A program made the position numbers and the translations under genes. From DATKEJ01 sp963768715 (lineage in GTDB: Bacteria > Bacteroidota > Rhodothermia > Rhodothermales > DATKEJ01), in NCBI GenBank assembly GCA_963768715.1, contig CAVYJC010000005.1, positions 62,001-126,000 of the forward strand: a stretch of 64,000 bases of DNA. The letters run 5' to 3'. Positions 29,085-38,816 of this stretch are shown one piece after another. The notes under the pieces were generated by a model. It did no database searches, was not told the DNA's origin, and saw only the letters and a program-made list of their open reading frames with translations. The first letter of the stretch is position 1. Each line of letters opens with the position of its first letter.

Positions 29085-32021
29085 TCACCCCGGCACCCTC
29101 GAAGCGGCCCCGGCTGTCGTATTTGCGAGCCAGAGCACGAAATCAGTCGCCGTTACCGCCCCGTCCAGGTCGAAATCCGCCTGCTGATATCCGGTTACAC
29201 CCGCAGTCGTGCCGGAGAGCCACGCGCCGAAGTCGAGCGCCGTGACGAGTCCGTCGGCGTTGGCGTCGGCTGCTAAAAGGGCCCAAACACCGGGTTCGAC
29301 CTCCTTCATCGCGCTCGCGCCGAAGGCCTGGGAGGCGGAGGTGGTGAAGTCCCAAACAGCGGGTTTAACGCATGAATCGACGAGTTCACTCGACATCACA
29401 GGGATGTGATTGCGCTGATTGACGACGACATAATGAAAGCCTCCTTCAACACTGTCGAATTCCAGCGGCCCGCCGGCGGGATCGATGATCTCACCGTTTG
29501 CCAACAGGAATCCTGGTTTGCGGGCGACCTCTGAACCCGAAGAGGAATCTGCACGGAGGCTGACCAGTACCCAGTCCACGGCGTTCTCGGGAAGTGACGC
29601 AACGCTCACGTCGCCATCAAACTCTAGATCCGTTCCTGCGAATTCCGCACCGGAGAAGGGCTGGGAGGTGGGGATAGTCGCCGCGTACTGCGCGCCCAAC
29701 GTCATCGAACCATCCGAGTAAGGCCCTTCCAGGAACGCTTTCAGATCGAACTGTGCCGTTGAGTTGCAGACACCGTTGAGAGGACCGGTCCACTCCGCAA
29801 TGTTGGTGGAGAGTTTCCCACCGGCGGTGAGGATGTCGCCGACGACGAATACCGAGCCGTCAAGGGCTTGGGTGATGTCGTCGGCTCGACTGTCAAAACC
29901 TGAGCCAAAGAAGATCCAGTCCGTCCCCGACCAGGAGGCCACCGTGGACATTGGGGTTCCATAACTCCAGTGGTACTTCGTGCCTGCAACGAACAGAGAA
30001 CCGTGGCGATCGATGTACAACGCATCGATCGAGTCCCAGACAGGTCCGCCAAGAACCGTCCAAGTCGACCCATCCCACCTCGCTACTGAATAGGGTCCAA
30101 AAACCGTGTCGACTCCGACGACTGCGAAGAGCGTACCATCAGCTGCGGTAGCTATCGATCCAATCTGTTCAAAACCGTCCGTGGGAAATTGGGCCCATTC
30201 ACGTCCATCCCACTTCTCGATGTGTCCGCCCTGCGTACTGCCCAGAGCTGCGCTTGCCGAGACAAAGACTTCTCCGTGTTTGCCAACCGCGATGTGATTG
30301 ACTGAACCGCCGATCCCTTCTCCCAACGCATTCCATTTGGCCCCATCCCACATGGCGACATTGAGGGCAGGTTTCCCTCCTGCAAGAGAAAAGGATCCAA
30401 CGACATACAGTGCGTTGGTCTCGTCAACCGCCATGTCGCGAACGACCACGCCAAGCAGCGGATCATCGCCCTCTATGCGATCGACACCTTTCCCAAGCTT
30501 TTGCCAATGCATGCCGGTCCATTGGGCAATGTTCGCTGCAGCCACACCGCCAGTCAGCCCGAACGAACCGCCCGCATAGATAGCACCCGCCGAATCGATA
30601 GCGAGACTTTCGACGTAACCGTCCCATTGCATGAAGTCCCTGTCACCGATCGGCGTCCATCGTGATCCGTTCCAACGCGCAATGTTCCTCAGGAGGGTCT
30701 GTCCGGCGGATTCAAAAGAGCCGGCCACGATCAGCGTACCGTCAAGATCTTCAATCACCGCAATTGGATAGCCGTCAATTCCGTTCCCGGCAGTTGGACC
30801 AACCGACGACCAAACACCGCTATTCCAAGCCGCAATTGAGTTTGACCTTATCCCGCCAATCTTCGAGAAGTATCCCCCTACATAGAGCGATGAACCAAAT
30901 GCCAGCGCTTGAACGATTGTACTTGGTCCGCCGTCTACCACATCCCAGACATCCCCATTCCACCTAGCCAGGTTGCTCGCCGGCGTACCATTGACACGAT
31001 CAAAATACCCACCCACGACGAGGCCGCCCGAATCGTCTACGACGAGGTCCCAGATAGAGCCTTTGCCGAAATCAGAAACTTCGAAATCAGCCATGAGTGA
31101 TTCCCATCGGCCCTCCGTCCAATGAGCCATGCCAATCACTTCGGCATCACCAGCCATCGTGAACCCACCGGCAACGAAGACTCCGCCAGTCTTGTCGGCT
31201 AGAATTTGTCCCACCGAGCCACCGTGAACGCCAGTGCCGAGCGGCTCCCAGCGCTCGTCATGCCAAACCGCTATGTTGCTGGCCTCTACGGTTCCAACCG
31301 AATCAAAGTCTCCACCGACATAAAGTTGGTTGTCGTTATTAACGGCAGCAATTTGGAGCCGACCCGAAAAGCTTGGCCCCAACATCGTCCAGATTTGGCC
31401 ATTCTTTCGAAACACCCTGTCTGGATATATCAGGATCAAGTTTCCTTGCCTGTCGACAGTTCCGGTGTATGACAAATCACCGTTGGGGGGCGGAATGGAA
31501 GCCCACTCAATTCCGTTCCACTCAATCGGCCCAAAACCAAAGGGACCAGTTCCAAGGGGATTGAAGAACAACCCAAAAACATAGAGCTCACCCGACGGCC
31601 CTATCCTCAAATCGTACACACGTCCAGATCCCGGCAATAGCGGTGACCATTCATGTCCATCCCATCGGGCGATGGTCACCTCTTGTCCATCCAGTGAGAT
31701 GTCACCCGCAACATAGAGATTCCCGCTGCTGTCTGCCTCGGCAAACCTAACGACTCCAATCGGCGCACCCGGAATCCCGAATCGATCGAACCAATACACG
31801 TCGAGCGGATCGGGTTCTGCCGAGGAGGCGTCCAGGCTCCGAGACGCATGGGCTGCCTCGAGCTCAGAGAGCAGGTTTGTTGTATCGACTCTCCCAGAGA
31901 ATCCGATGGACCGCTCGATCCCCGCGTCGAACCTTTTCGGAAGAACGTGCTCGGCGGTCTGAGAAAAGGCGGAAGCGGGCGTAAAGAGGGTTAGAATCAG
32001 TACGACGTCGATCCGCCTCAT
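29085..32021 (-). CDS. Secreted propeller-like repeat protein with dockerin-like C-terminus
   Basis: The best start is the Met at 32021, which opens signal sequence MRRIDVVLILTLFTPASAFS; the longer frame from 32177 adds an unlikely leader. The body is many repeats of the form LYVGGxF...ASNIAxWNGxxWxxLG, spaced about 40-60 residues, suggesting a beta-propeller or delta-60-like stack. The last 200 residues contain a carbohydrate-binding-like region and then two calcium-loop motifs, DANADGLVTALDF and DFDLDGAVTATDF, ending LWLANTTAGAASRVP. The same end occurs in the next gene. The paired loops resemble dockerin repeats. Function in adhesion or surface display is inference. Confidence 0.85.
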   Translation of the reverse strand: MRRIDVVLILTLFTPASAFSQTAEHVLPKRFDAGIERSIGFSGRVDTTNLLSELEAAHASRSLDASSAEPDPLDVYWFDRFGIPGAPIGVVRFAEADSSGNLYVAGDISLDGQEVTIARWDGHEWSPLLPGSGRVYDLRIGPSGELYVFGLFFNPLGTGPFGFGPIEWNGIEWASIPPPNGDLSYTGTVDRQGNLILIYPDRVFRKNGQIWTMLGPSFSGRLQIAAVNNDNQLYVGGDFDSVGTVEASNIAVWHDERWEPLGTGVHGGSVGQILADKTGGVFVAGGFTMAGDAEVIGMAHWTEGRWESLMADFEVSDFGKGSIWDLVVDDSGGLVVGGYFDRVNGTPASNLARWNGDVWDVVDGGPSTIVQALAFGSSLYVGGYFSKIGGIRSNSIAAWNSGVWSSVGPTAGNGIDGYPIAVIEDLDGTLIVAGSFESAGQTLLRNIARWNGSRWTPIGDRDFMQWDGYVESLAIDSAGAIYAGGSFGLTGGVAAANIAQWTGMHWQKLGKGVDRIEGDDPLLGVVVRDMAVDETNALYVVGSFSLAGGKPALNVAMWDGAKWNALGEGIGGSVNHIAVGKHGEVFVSASAALGSTQGGHIEKWDGREWAQFPTDGFEQIGSIATAADGTLFAVVGVDTVFGPYSVARWDGSTWTVLGGPVWDSIDALYIDRHGSLFVAGTKYHWSYGTPMSTVASWSGTDWIFFGSGFDSRADDITQALDGSVFVVGDILTAGGKLSTNIAEWTGPLNGVCNSTAQFDLKAFLEGPYSDGSMTLGAQYAATIPTSQPFSGAEFAGTDLEFDGDVSVASLPENAVDWVLVSLRADSSSGSEVARKPGFLLANGEIIDPAGGPLEFDSVEGGFHYVVVNQRNHIPVMSSELVDSCVKPAVWDFTTSASQAFGASAMKEVEPGVWALLAADANADGLVTALDFGAWLSGTTAGVTGYQQADFDLDGAVTATDFVLWLANTTAGAASRVPG

Positions 32022-32229
32022 CCGTGGCAGCCAGGGCCCCGGCACAAGCCTGACAATATGACAACGCGTTCCTGACCGCATAATCTGTAGCGACCGCAAG
32101 TCGCCTGTCAAGCGCCCGGATAGTCGAGCATGGCGCCGGAGACTCTTTCGCTCCGGTCCAGCGACAAGGTAAGGCACTTGTTATACCGAATACGTTCCGT
32201 TTCGGCTAACCCAACAGTCGTCTCACGGA

Positions 32230-34161
32230 TCACTCCGGCACCCTCGAAGCCGCCCCAGCCGTCGTATTGGCAAGCCACAGCACGAAATCAGTCGCCGTTA
32301 CCGCCCCGTCCAGGTCGAAATCCGCCGGCTGGTAGCCGGTCAGCCCCGCCGTCGTCCCCGCCAGCCACGCGCCGAAGTCGAGCGCCGTGACAAGTCCGTC
32401 GGCGTTCGCATCGGCTGCGAAGAGGCCCCAGACACCGGGCTCCAGCTCCTTCATCGCGCTCAAGCCGAAGGCCTGAGAGGCGGAGGTGGTGAAGTCATAG
32501 GGCGCGGACGCATCGCTCAGGGCAACGGGTGATGCGCTCATCACGCCAAGATGGTTGCGGTGCATTACGACGAGATAGTAGTCGCCCGGGGATACGCCGG
32601 CGAAAGTGACCGGACCGCCATCAGTATCGACGATTGATCCATCCGAAACGAGAAGTGCCGCGCGCGTCGCAACAATCGTCATTGGCGGGCTCGAGGGATC
32701 GCCTGTGCGCAATTGGACGAGACACCAGTCGACCACGTCGGCGGGCATCGATGCCACCGATTCGGTCCCATCGTAATCCAGAACGGTCCCGTCATACTGC
32801 GTGCTGTCGTAAGGCTGAGTGAGTGGCAAGTCCGCATTGATGCCGGTGCTCATGTCGTCCGATTCCGGCTGATACGGCCCTTGGAGCATCACTTTTAGAT
32901 CGGCCGTCACCGAATTCGCGACGCGGTAGACGACTACGACCGGAGGATTCGCGTACGTGCCCTGCTCGCGATCACCTTTTTGAATCGTCAAATAGATATA
33001 TCCGGTCACTGGATCGTAGGCCCCACCCCCGATCTCGTGCGTGCCGTTCTCAAAAGGTGTGGGGAAGGCGCCGTACCAGTACGGCTCGACGTCATACGAA
33101 TTCATGGTTCCCTTCTTAACCGCCATGAGATCATTGACGTCCCAAAACCATGCGTACTGATAGTAATCGTCGGCATCGGGCGCACAGTAGCCTCCGCACA
33201 GATTACCGTCGTCCTGCGTGCACTTGTAGCAGACGCCGTCTGGACCGTGACCGCCGGAGTAACCGAACGTCGCGTACGTCCTCGTCCCCGGAAGAATGAT
33301 ACCGTACGTCACCCGAGAGAGGTGCGTCCACCGATCGTTCGTGCCCGAAGTATTCGAAATATCGCTCTCAAGAGGGTGCGCGAGGCTGAAATCCAGCAAT
33401 TTTGTCGTGGGAATCGGCGTGGGCACCGTCGTCGAATCAAGCAGGTAGGCGGGATTGAACGCGAACGCGGACGGACCGACGCTTGTCCGGCTGATAATGG
33501 GGATGCCACTTGACTGGCCCGTTATGTACGCCCCACCCAGGGAGTCCTGCCACTCCGGCGGGATGGGCGAGATCCACTCCGAGGTATGCCCCGCCCCACC
33601 TTCGAACGTGTAGAATCCGCCGACGGATGACGAGGCGATGCTGTCGGGATTGTCAACAACCAGCGTCGTCTGTGTGTTGTCGCCCGGCGCGTCGTAGTAC
33701 TCATAGGCATTCACGACGAGTCGCGGCCCTGATAAGGCATCAAGGACGGCCAGTCCTCCAATCCGGTTCAAATCCTGCGAATTCCCGGACGGCGCCCTAT
33801 CGAGGACGGATGTGAAGTACTGCACCGGGTCGCCGGCCATATTCAGATCTCCGAGCGTGGTGCTGTTCACCACCGTCGGGATGACAAATTCTGCGATCTC
33901 CTGGTCCCAGGCGTGACCGACGATCAGGATCGAGGAGTTGGACGGATTGTACGCCAGCGGGCCTTCGGAGTAATTCAGCGAAGACGAGCCGTAGGTATCG
34001 GCCGGGAGCCGGAAAGCTCCGACGTATTCAAGATTGTTGAGACCGAGGAGCGGCTCCGACGACGGATCCGGCTGGGCTTGCGCCGACCCTCCGAAAGCGG
34101 TCACCAAAATGAGGAGGTATCCAATGCCCCCTCTCGCTCGACGATGGGTTGCGAGCTTCAT
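32230..34161 (-). CDS. Secreted protein with dockerin-like C-terminus
   Basis: 643 residues. Signal sequence GIGYLLILVTAFGGSAQAQ. The body is an extracellular beta-rich protein with a Cys-rich stretch, CYKCTQDDGNLCGGYC, probably two disulfides. No named catalytic domain was recognised. The C-terminal 200 residues (from about VTADLKVMLQGPY) are homologous to the end of the gene at 29085, including DANADGLVTALDFGAWL, DFDLDGAVTATDF and LWLANTTAGAASRVP. DNA identity in this part is visibly high, so the module was duplicated. It is tandem with the previous gene on the same strand. Confidence 0.85.
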   Translation of the reverse strand: MKLATHRRARGGIGYLLILVTAFGGSAQAQPDPSSEPLLGLNNLEYVGAFRLPADTYGSSSLNYSEGPLAYNPSNSSILIVGHAWDQEIAEFVIPTVVNSTTLGDLNMAGDPVQYFTSVLDRAPSGNSQDLNRIGGLAVLDALSGPRLVVNAYEYYDAPGDNTQTTLVVDNPDSIASSSVGGFYTFEGGAGHTSEWISPIPPEWQDSLGGAYITGQSSGIPIISRTSVGPSAFAFNPAYLLDSTTVPTPIPTTKLLDFSLAHPLESDISNTSGTNDRWTHLSRVTYGIILPGTRTYATFGYSGGHGPDGVCYKCTQDDGNLCGGYCAPDADDYYQYAWFWDVNDLMAVKKGTMNSYDVEPYWYGAFPTPFENGTHEIGGGAYDPVTGYIYLTIQKGDREQGTYANPPVVVVYRVANSVTADLKVMLQGPYQPESDDMSTGINADLPLTQPYDSTQYDGTVLDYDGTESVASMPADVVDWCLVQLRTGDPSSPPMTIVATRAALLVSDGSIVDTDGGPVTFAGVSPGDYYLVVMHRNHLGVMSASPVALSDASAPYDFTTSASQAFGLSAMKELEPGVWGLFAADANADGLVTALDFGAWLAGTTAGLTGYQPADFDLDGAVTATDFVLWLANTTAGAASRVPE

Positions 34162-34252
34162 GCCTGGCCTCCAGATCAGGACATTTATGCTGAATTTTAC
34201 AACATATGAGAGGAAATATGAAGGAATGGTTAATCCCAGAGGTAAAGGTCTA

Positions 34253-34286
34253 AAGACCTGACAGGTTTTAAAACCTGTCAGGTCTT
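34253..34286. repeat. Perfect 34-bp palindrome
   Basis: AAGACCTGACAGGTTTT is followed immediately by its exact complement. The outer bases GGTC and GACC extend the symmetry imperfectly. It lies between two divergent genes. Palindromes of the GACCTGACAGGTTTT type are familiar as intergenic elements in Bacteroidota. Confidence 0.85.
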
Positions 34287-34310
34287 AAGACCGGACCGGT
34301 TTCCCCCCAC

Positions 34311-34394
34311 CGGAACCAAACCACGCCCGCATGGGTGCAAAGCCACCGAACCGAGAAACTCAAATGCCGAACTCACGCGTCAAGGTTGTCCGAA
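34311..34394 (+). ncRNA. Candidate c-di-GMP-I (GEMM)-like aptamer upstream of metY
   Basis: CAAACC...GGGTGCAAAGCCACCGA, followed by GGTTGTCCGA, resembles the GEMM-I core (CAAACC, GGGACGCAAAGCC, GGGTTGCCGA). CGGAACC at 34311 can pair with GGTTGTCCG at 34384, with a bulge. However, the usual GGC that pairs with GCC in P2 is not visible. A terminator follows downstream. The ligand is not established, and a SAM aptamer was not recognisable. Confidence 0.3.
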
Positions 34395-34487
34395 TGCGCT
34401 GTTGTTGTTACAGCAGTCAGGGGCCGTCGCATGGGTTCTGCGCGTCCGGGTAGCCTCATCCCGGATCAGACGAACCTGCAAGTATTC

Positions 34488-34520
34488 AGCCCCTCCCAAC
34501 TTCCCGGCGAGGGGCTTTTT
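34488..34520 (+). terminator. Intrinsic terminator in the metY leader
   Basis: A stem of AGCCCCT (34488-34494) with AGGGGCT (34510-34516) is followed by a TTTTT tract. It ends 36 bp before the metY ATG, in the same orientation, so it would attenuate metY unless prevented by upstream RNA structure. Confidence 0.85.
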
Positions 34521-34556
34521 CGTTATTACTAATCCACCAAATTCAACGTCACTAAT

Positions 34557-35825
34557 ATGAAGAACGAAACGCTCGCCGTGCACGCCGGCTACGAAACAGA
34601 AGAGACAACAAAGGCTGTAGCCGTACCGATTTACCAGACGGTTGCCTACGAATTCGATGACGCCCAGCACGCGGCGGACCTGTTCAACCTCGCCGTGCCC
34701 GGCAACATCTACAGCCGGATCATGAATCCTACGGTGGATGTGCTGGAAAAGCGCGTCGCGGCCTTGGATGGTGGCATTGCAGGCCTCGGCGTGAGCGCAG
34801 GAAGCGCGGCCATTAACTACTCGATCCTGAACATTGCCGAAGTGGGAAGCAACGTAGTGAGTGTGCCCCAGCTATATGGCGGATCGTACACGCTTTTCGC
34901 TCACATGCTGCCCAAGCAAGGCATTGAGGTCCGGTTTGCAGCCGACGACAGCCCGTCAAGTATCGAGGCATTGATCGATGGCAAGACCGCCGCCGTCTTT
35001 TGCGAATCAATCGGAAATCCGGCAGGCAACATCGTAGACATCGAGGCCATCGCGGAAGTGGCGCACCGGCACGGCGTTCCTGTCATCGTAGACAATAGCG
35101 TTGCAACACCCGCTCTCATCCGGCCGATCGACTACGGAGCCGACATCGTGGTCTATTCGCTCACCAAATACATGGGTGGCCACGGAACGACGTTGGGTGG
35201 AGTTATCATCGATAGCGGCAAGTTTCCCTGGGCCGACCACGCGGATCGCTTCCCGATGCTGAACAACCCCGAGCCTTCCTATCACGGAGTAGTCTACACC
35301 GAGGCACTCGGACCGGCAGCCTACATCGGCCGGGCTCGCACCGTGCCCCTGCGGAATACGGGCTCCGCATTGAGTCCGTTCAATGCCTTCCTGCTGCTTC
35401 AAGGAATCGAAACACTCTCCCTGCGTATGGAACGACACTGCGAAAACGCCCTGGCGGTGGCGCAATATCTTCAGGCGCACGACCAGGTCGAATGGGTCCA
35501 GTTTGCGGGCCTGCCGGATTCACCCTACTACGAGTTGGCCAAGAAGTACACGAACGGGCGCCCGTCGGGACTGCTCACATTCGGCGTCAAGGGCGGATTT
35601 GAAGCTGGCGTTCGGTTCTACAATGCACTCAAGTTGTTCAAACGCCTCGTCAACATCGGGGATGTGAAATCGCTGGCGGCTCATCCGGCCTCGACTACGC
35701 ATCGGCAGCTTTCCGACGAAGAACTGGTCACGGCCGGAGTGACCCCGGATATGATCAGACTTTGCATCGGGATTGAGCACATCGATGACATCAAGGCGGA
35801 TATCGAGCAGGCATTGAACGCGTAG
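34557..35825 (+). CDS. metY: O-acetylhomoserine aminocarboxypropyltransferase (O-acetylhomoserine sulfhydrylase)
   Basis: PLP enzyme making homocysteine (or methionine) from O-acetylhomoserine and sulfide (or methanethiol). It is 422 residues. The start MKNETLAVHAGYETEETTKAVAVPIYQT is typical. The PLP Lys is in VVYSLTKYMGGHGTTLGG (about residue 204). The C-terminal LAAHPASTTHRQLSDEEL is a hallmark of Cys/Met metabolism PLP enzymes. Preceded by a leader with terminator, suggesting control by transcription attenuation. Confidence 0.95.
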   Translation: MKNETLAVHAGYETEETTKAVAVPIYQTVAYEFDDAQHAADLFNLAVPGNIYSRIMNPTVDVLEKRVAALDGGIAGLGVSAGSAAINYSILNIAEVGSNVVSVPQLYGGSYTLFAHMLPKQGIEVRFAADDSPSSIEALIDGKTAAVFCESIGNPAGNIVDIEAIAEVAHRHGVPVIVDNSVATPALIRPIDYGADIVVYSLTKYMGGHGTTLGGVIIDSGKFPWADHADRFPMLNNPEPSYHGVVYTEALGPAAYIGRARTVPLRNTGSALSPFNAFLLLQGIETLSLRMERHCENALAVAQYLQAHDQVEWVQFAGLPDSPYYELAKKYTNGRPSGLLTFGVKGGFEAGVRFYNALKLFKRLVNIGDVKSLAAHPASTTHRQLSDEELVTAGVTPDMIRLCIGIEHIDDIKADIEQALNA

Positions 35826-35832
35826 GACGGAT

Positions 35833-35867
35833 GGTACCAAGTACTTAGTACTTAGTACTTGGTGCTT
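35833..35867. repeat. Heptamer array AGTACTT
   Basis: GGTACCA, AGTACTT x3, GGTGCTT in exact 7-bp phase, beginning 8 bp after the metY stop. Confidence 0.85.
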
Positions 35868-36013
35868 ACCCGGCGAAGCTGCAATGCAGCGAAGTCGGGT
35901 GCCAGGTGCGTCACACCGTTTGCACCAATCGTTCGCCCTGGATCAAGTATTTTGCGCACTCCTAGCTCGGTAACTATCCGCCCCGATCCGATGCCGCCAA
36001 GATCCGGTCACAC

Positions 36014-37120
36014 GTGATTCCGTTCGCCCGCCGAATACTTGCCGATGACAAGACTCGCTCCAGCGTGACGCTGTTCGGTGTTGCGGTCGCCGTCATGCTA
36101 AATATTTCTATTTACAGCATTTACGAGGGCGCAAGACTTGAATCGACGGGATACGTCAGGCAACGGAACGTGGATCTGTGGGTGGCGCGGAAAGATGCCA
36201 CGAATCTCAAGCTGAGTCTCTCGTACTACAACGCGTTCTGGGAAGACAGCGTCGCCGCCGAGCCCGGCGTCGAATCCGTGGCCAGCTTGTTGCGCACCGT
36301 TGCAACCAGCCACATCGGGGATAAGCTTGTAAACCTATTCATCTTCGGCGTCGATCCTTCCCAGACACTGGCAAAGCCTTCGGTCGTCGCGGGAACGGCG
36401 GACATCAAGGACGGCGAGATCGTCGTCGATCGGACGTTTGCGGCCAAGTATGATCTCGTGCCTGGAGATTCGCTGCGCGTCCAGGACCGGATGTTCGCTG
36501 TGAAAGGCCTCAGCGAAGGCACCAACAATGTCATCATGCAGATGGCCTTCGTCACGCACGCCGACGCCGAACGCATTCTGGGGTTCTATGGAATCCTGAG
36601 CTTCACGATGGTGAAACTTGCGCCTGGTGCGTCCGTCGAGGAAACGGCGGAAGGACTCGCCCGTCATCTGCCCAAGCATACTGTATTCACGCAGGATGAC
36701 TTCGTTCGCGACAATCTCGCGATCGTGGAACAGAGCACGCTCCCAATCCTCTGGGTGGTAACCATTCTCAGTGCGCTGGCCGGCGGTGTGATCCTGACCC
36801 TGATGCTTTTCGGCGCCGTGCTGGAGCGTCGGGAAGAGTATGCGACGCTGAAGGCGGTCGGTGCCGGCGAAAGCTTCCTGGTACGACTGATCCTCCGTCA
36901 GTCACTCATCCTCGTGGTCGGTGGTTTCCTACTGGGACTCGCACTGTTCTTCGCCATCAAGCCACTGCTCTTCATTTTGGCGCCAACGCTGAGCATGTCC
37001 TTTTCGACATCTGGATCGGCTGTCATGTTTGGTGGCGCCCTGGTGATCGGGGTCTGCGGCGCCTGGCTGCCTGTCCGCAAGCTGCGCAGTATCTATCCCA
37101 CGGAGGCATTTCGGACATGA
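36014..37120 (+). CDS. ABC transporter permease, FtsX/MacB-like (DevC type)
   Basis: Inner-membrane permease of 368 residues. There is one N-terminal helix (VTLFGVAVAVMLNISIYSIY), a periplasmic MacB-like core domain (about 40-240), and three C-terminal helices (about 245-267, 295-320 and 338-357), the normal FtsX topology. The end KLRSIYPTEAFRT is typical of DevC-like permeases. It overlaps the ATPase gene by 4 bp (ATGA). Such transporters act in mechanotransmission or export of lipoproteins or peptides; the substrate is unknown. Confidence 0.9.
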   Translation: MIPFARRILADDKTRSSVTLFGVAVAVMLNISIYSIYEGARLESTGYVRQRNVDLWVARKDATNLKLSLSYYNAFWEDSVAAEPGVESVASLLRTVATSHIGDKLVNLFIFGVDPSQTLAKPSVVAGTADIKDGEIVVDRTFAAKYDLVPGDSLRVQDRMFAVKGLSEGTNNVIMQMAFVTHADAERILGFYGILSFTMVKLAPGASVEETAEGLARHLPKHTVFTQDDFVRDNLAIVEQSTLPILWVVTILSALAGGVILTLMLFGAVLERREEYATLKAVGAGESFLVRLILRQSLILVVGGFLLGLALFFAIKPLLFILAPTLSMSFSTSGSAVMFGGALVIGVCGAWLPVRKLRSIYPTEAFRT

Positions 37121-37794
37121 CCGCGCGCGATCCCGTCGTCAGGGCCGATGGCCTGTCACGAACATTCGTCAGCAAATCCGGACACCGTGTCGACGCGTTG
37201 CACGAAGTCGATGTGACGGTAACTTCAGGAAGCTTCGTCCATGTAGAAGGCCCAAGCGGAAGCGGTAAGACGACGCTGCTGGCCCTCCTCGGATGCATGC
37301 TGCGCCCATCCGCCGGACGGCTTCAGATAGCGGGAACAATAACTACGGATCTTCCAGCGCGGGCTAGGACACGCTTCCGCCTGCAGAACATCGGCTTCGT
37401 CTTCCAGCAGTTCCGTCTGCTGGGATGGCTGACTGTGGAAGAAAACGTAATGTTACCGCTGCAACTCGCGGGAGCCGACAGACGACGAGAACGAGCGATC
37501 GAATCGCTGGATGCAGTCGGACTGGGACACCGACGAACGTTCTTCCCACGCGAATTGAGCGGCGGCGAACAACAGCGCGTCGCCGTCGCACGTGCGCTCG
37601 TTACTGATCCACCACTTCTACTTGCAGACGAACCGACAGGCAGTCTCGATGCCGAAGCCGGGCAGCAGGTCCTTTCGCTGCTCCGCGCCGCGGCGGGAGA
37701 ACGAGGAAGAGCCGTGATTGTGGCGAGCCATTCTGAAATCGTCCGCTCATTCGCAGACGAAATCCTGACGCTAAAGGATGGGAAACTGTTATGA
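37117..37794 (+). CDS. ABC transporter ATP-binding protein (MacB/LolD/DevA-like)
   Basis: 225 residues. Walker A GPSGSGKTT (about 46-54), Q-loop IGFVFQQFRLL, signature LSGGEQQRVAVARAL, Walker B LLLADEPTGSLD and H-loop IVASHS. These place it in the LolD/MacB subfamily that works with FtsX-type permeases, here encoded by the overlapping upstream gene. Confidence 0.94.
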   Translation: MTARDPVVRADGLSRTFVSKSGHRVDALHEVDVTVTSGSFVHVEGPSGSGKTTLLALLGCMLRPSAGRLQIAGTITTDLPARARTRFRLQNIGFVFQQFRLLGWLTVEENVMLPLQLAGADRRRERAIESLDAVGLGHRRTFFPRELSGGEQQRVAVARALVTDPPLLLADEPTGSLDAEAGQQVLSLLRAAAGERGRAVIVASHSEIVRSFADEILTLKDGKLL

Positions 37795-37851
37795 GCTTCT
37801 TGCCGTGTTTGCTCGAATGAGATATACTTCCTTGTCCACCATACGATCGAC

Positions 37852-38656
37852 ATGACCACCACCATGAATCGACTGACCGCCATCTTGCTCTTGCTCTTCG
37901 TTTGTCATTGTGCCGCATTAGGACAGGATTTCGACCCCATGCGCTTTGCCGGAACCTGGACCGGTCAATGGACGAACACCACGTTCAACAGCAACGGGAC
38001 GCTTAGTATGGACATTGTCGTCGACGCGGAGGCAGACACCTTTGCGGCCACCGTTGATTGGGGCGGCAACGTCTTCGGCGCAGCGGATCCCGATCCCTAC
38101 ATGGTCAGCGGGCCTTATTCAGGCAGCGGCGTCTCACTCGAGTACACCTCACCGCTCGAGGGTACCGCCACCCTATCGATCGATGCCGCATACAACATGA
38201 GCGTGACGGCGCCCGCTGTTCCAAATGCGGGAATTGACAGCGTGCGGATCAACGCGAGTTTTGCCGATGACACGACGCTCACCGGAACCGCCGTAATAAG
38301 TCTCACCGGCGGGATGGATGCGAATGGAGTAGCAACCCTCGATGGAGAGCTGACCGGAACGCATACCGCCATCGAGCCGGTGGAGCAGCCCAGTCTATCT
38401 CGAGCTCCGCAAGAACTACCCAAACCCGTTCGCTTCCGAAACGACGATCGAGTACGTGCTGCCGCAGCCCGGAAATGTTCGCATTGAAGTGCTCGACTTG
38501 TACGGACGTCGCGTTGCGGTTCCCCTCGACGAGCCGCAGGCCGCCGGCCTTCATCGATTCATATTTGACGCCGGCGCGCTTTCCAATGGGGTCTACCTTT
38601 ATCGCCTGCAGGCAGGTAAATACACCGCCGTCCGCGACATGATCGTACAGAAGTGA
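37852..38656 (+). CDS. T9SS-exported small beta protein (one frameshift)
   Basis: A signal sequence (LTAILLLLFVCHCAALGQ; Met at 37852 or 37864) is followed by a beta-rich domain of about 150 residues (FAGTWTGQWTNTTF...). After a frameshift near 38398 a type-A T9SS sorting domain follows: KNYPNPFASETTIEYVLP, LDLYGRRV and SNGVYLYRLQAG, ending at 38656. The sorting domain indicates export through the type IX secretion system and surface anchoring. The main domain is not assigned to a family. Confidence 0.8.
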
Positions 38657-38760
38657 ATCCACGACCTGGACAATTCTGGCTTCTGCACCTTGGCAAGCGC
38701 TCGCGACGAGAGCGGAAACGTCACACCGTCCAAAACGCACCCCGTCTTAACCCACAGCCG

Positions 38761-38802
38761 GGCACCTGGCACGTAGCCTGGCACCTAGCACCTAGCACAT
38801 AG
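38761..38802. repeat. Heptamer array GGCACCT/AGCACCT
   Basis: GGCACCT, GGCACGT, a five-base unit, GGCACCT, AGCACCT, AGCACAT. It ends 14 bp before the ATG at 38817, as at metG. Confidence 0.85.
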
Positions 38803-38816
38803 AGTCAATCCACCAC

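Noticed and set aside
34290..34487. SAM-I or SAM-II riboswitch ahead of metY
   Set aside because: Neither the AGAGxGGxGGGA/GGCAACC pattern of SAM-I nor the SAM-II core is present. Only a weak GEMM-like block was kept.
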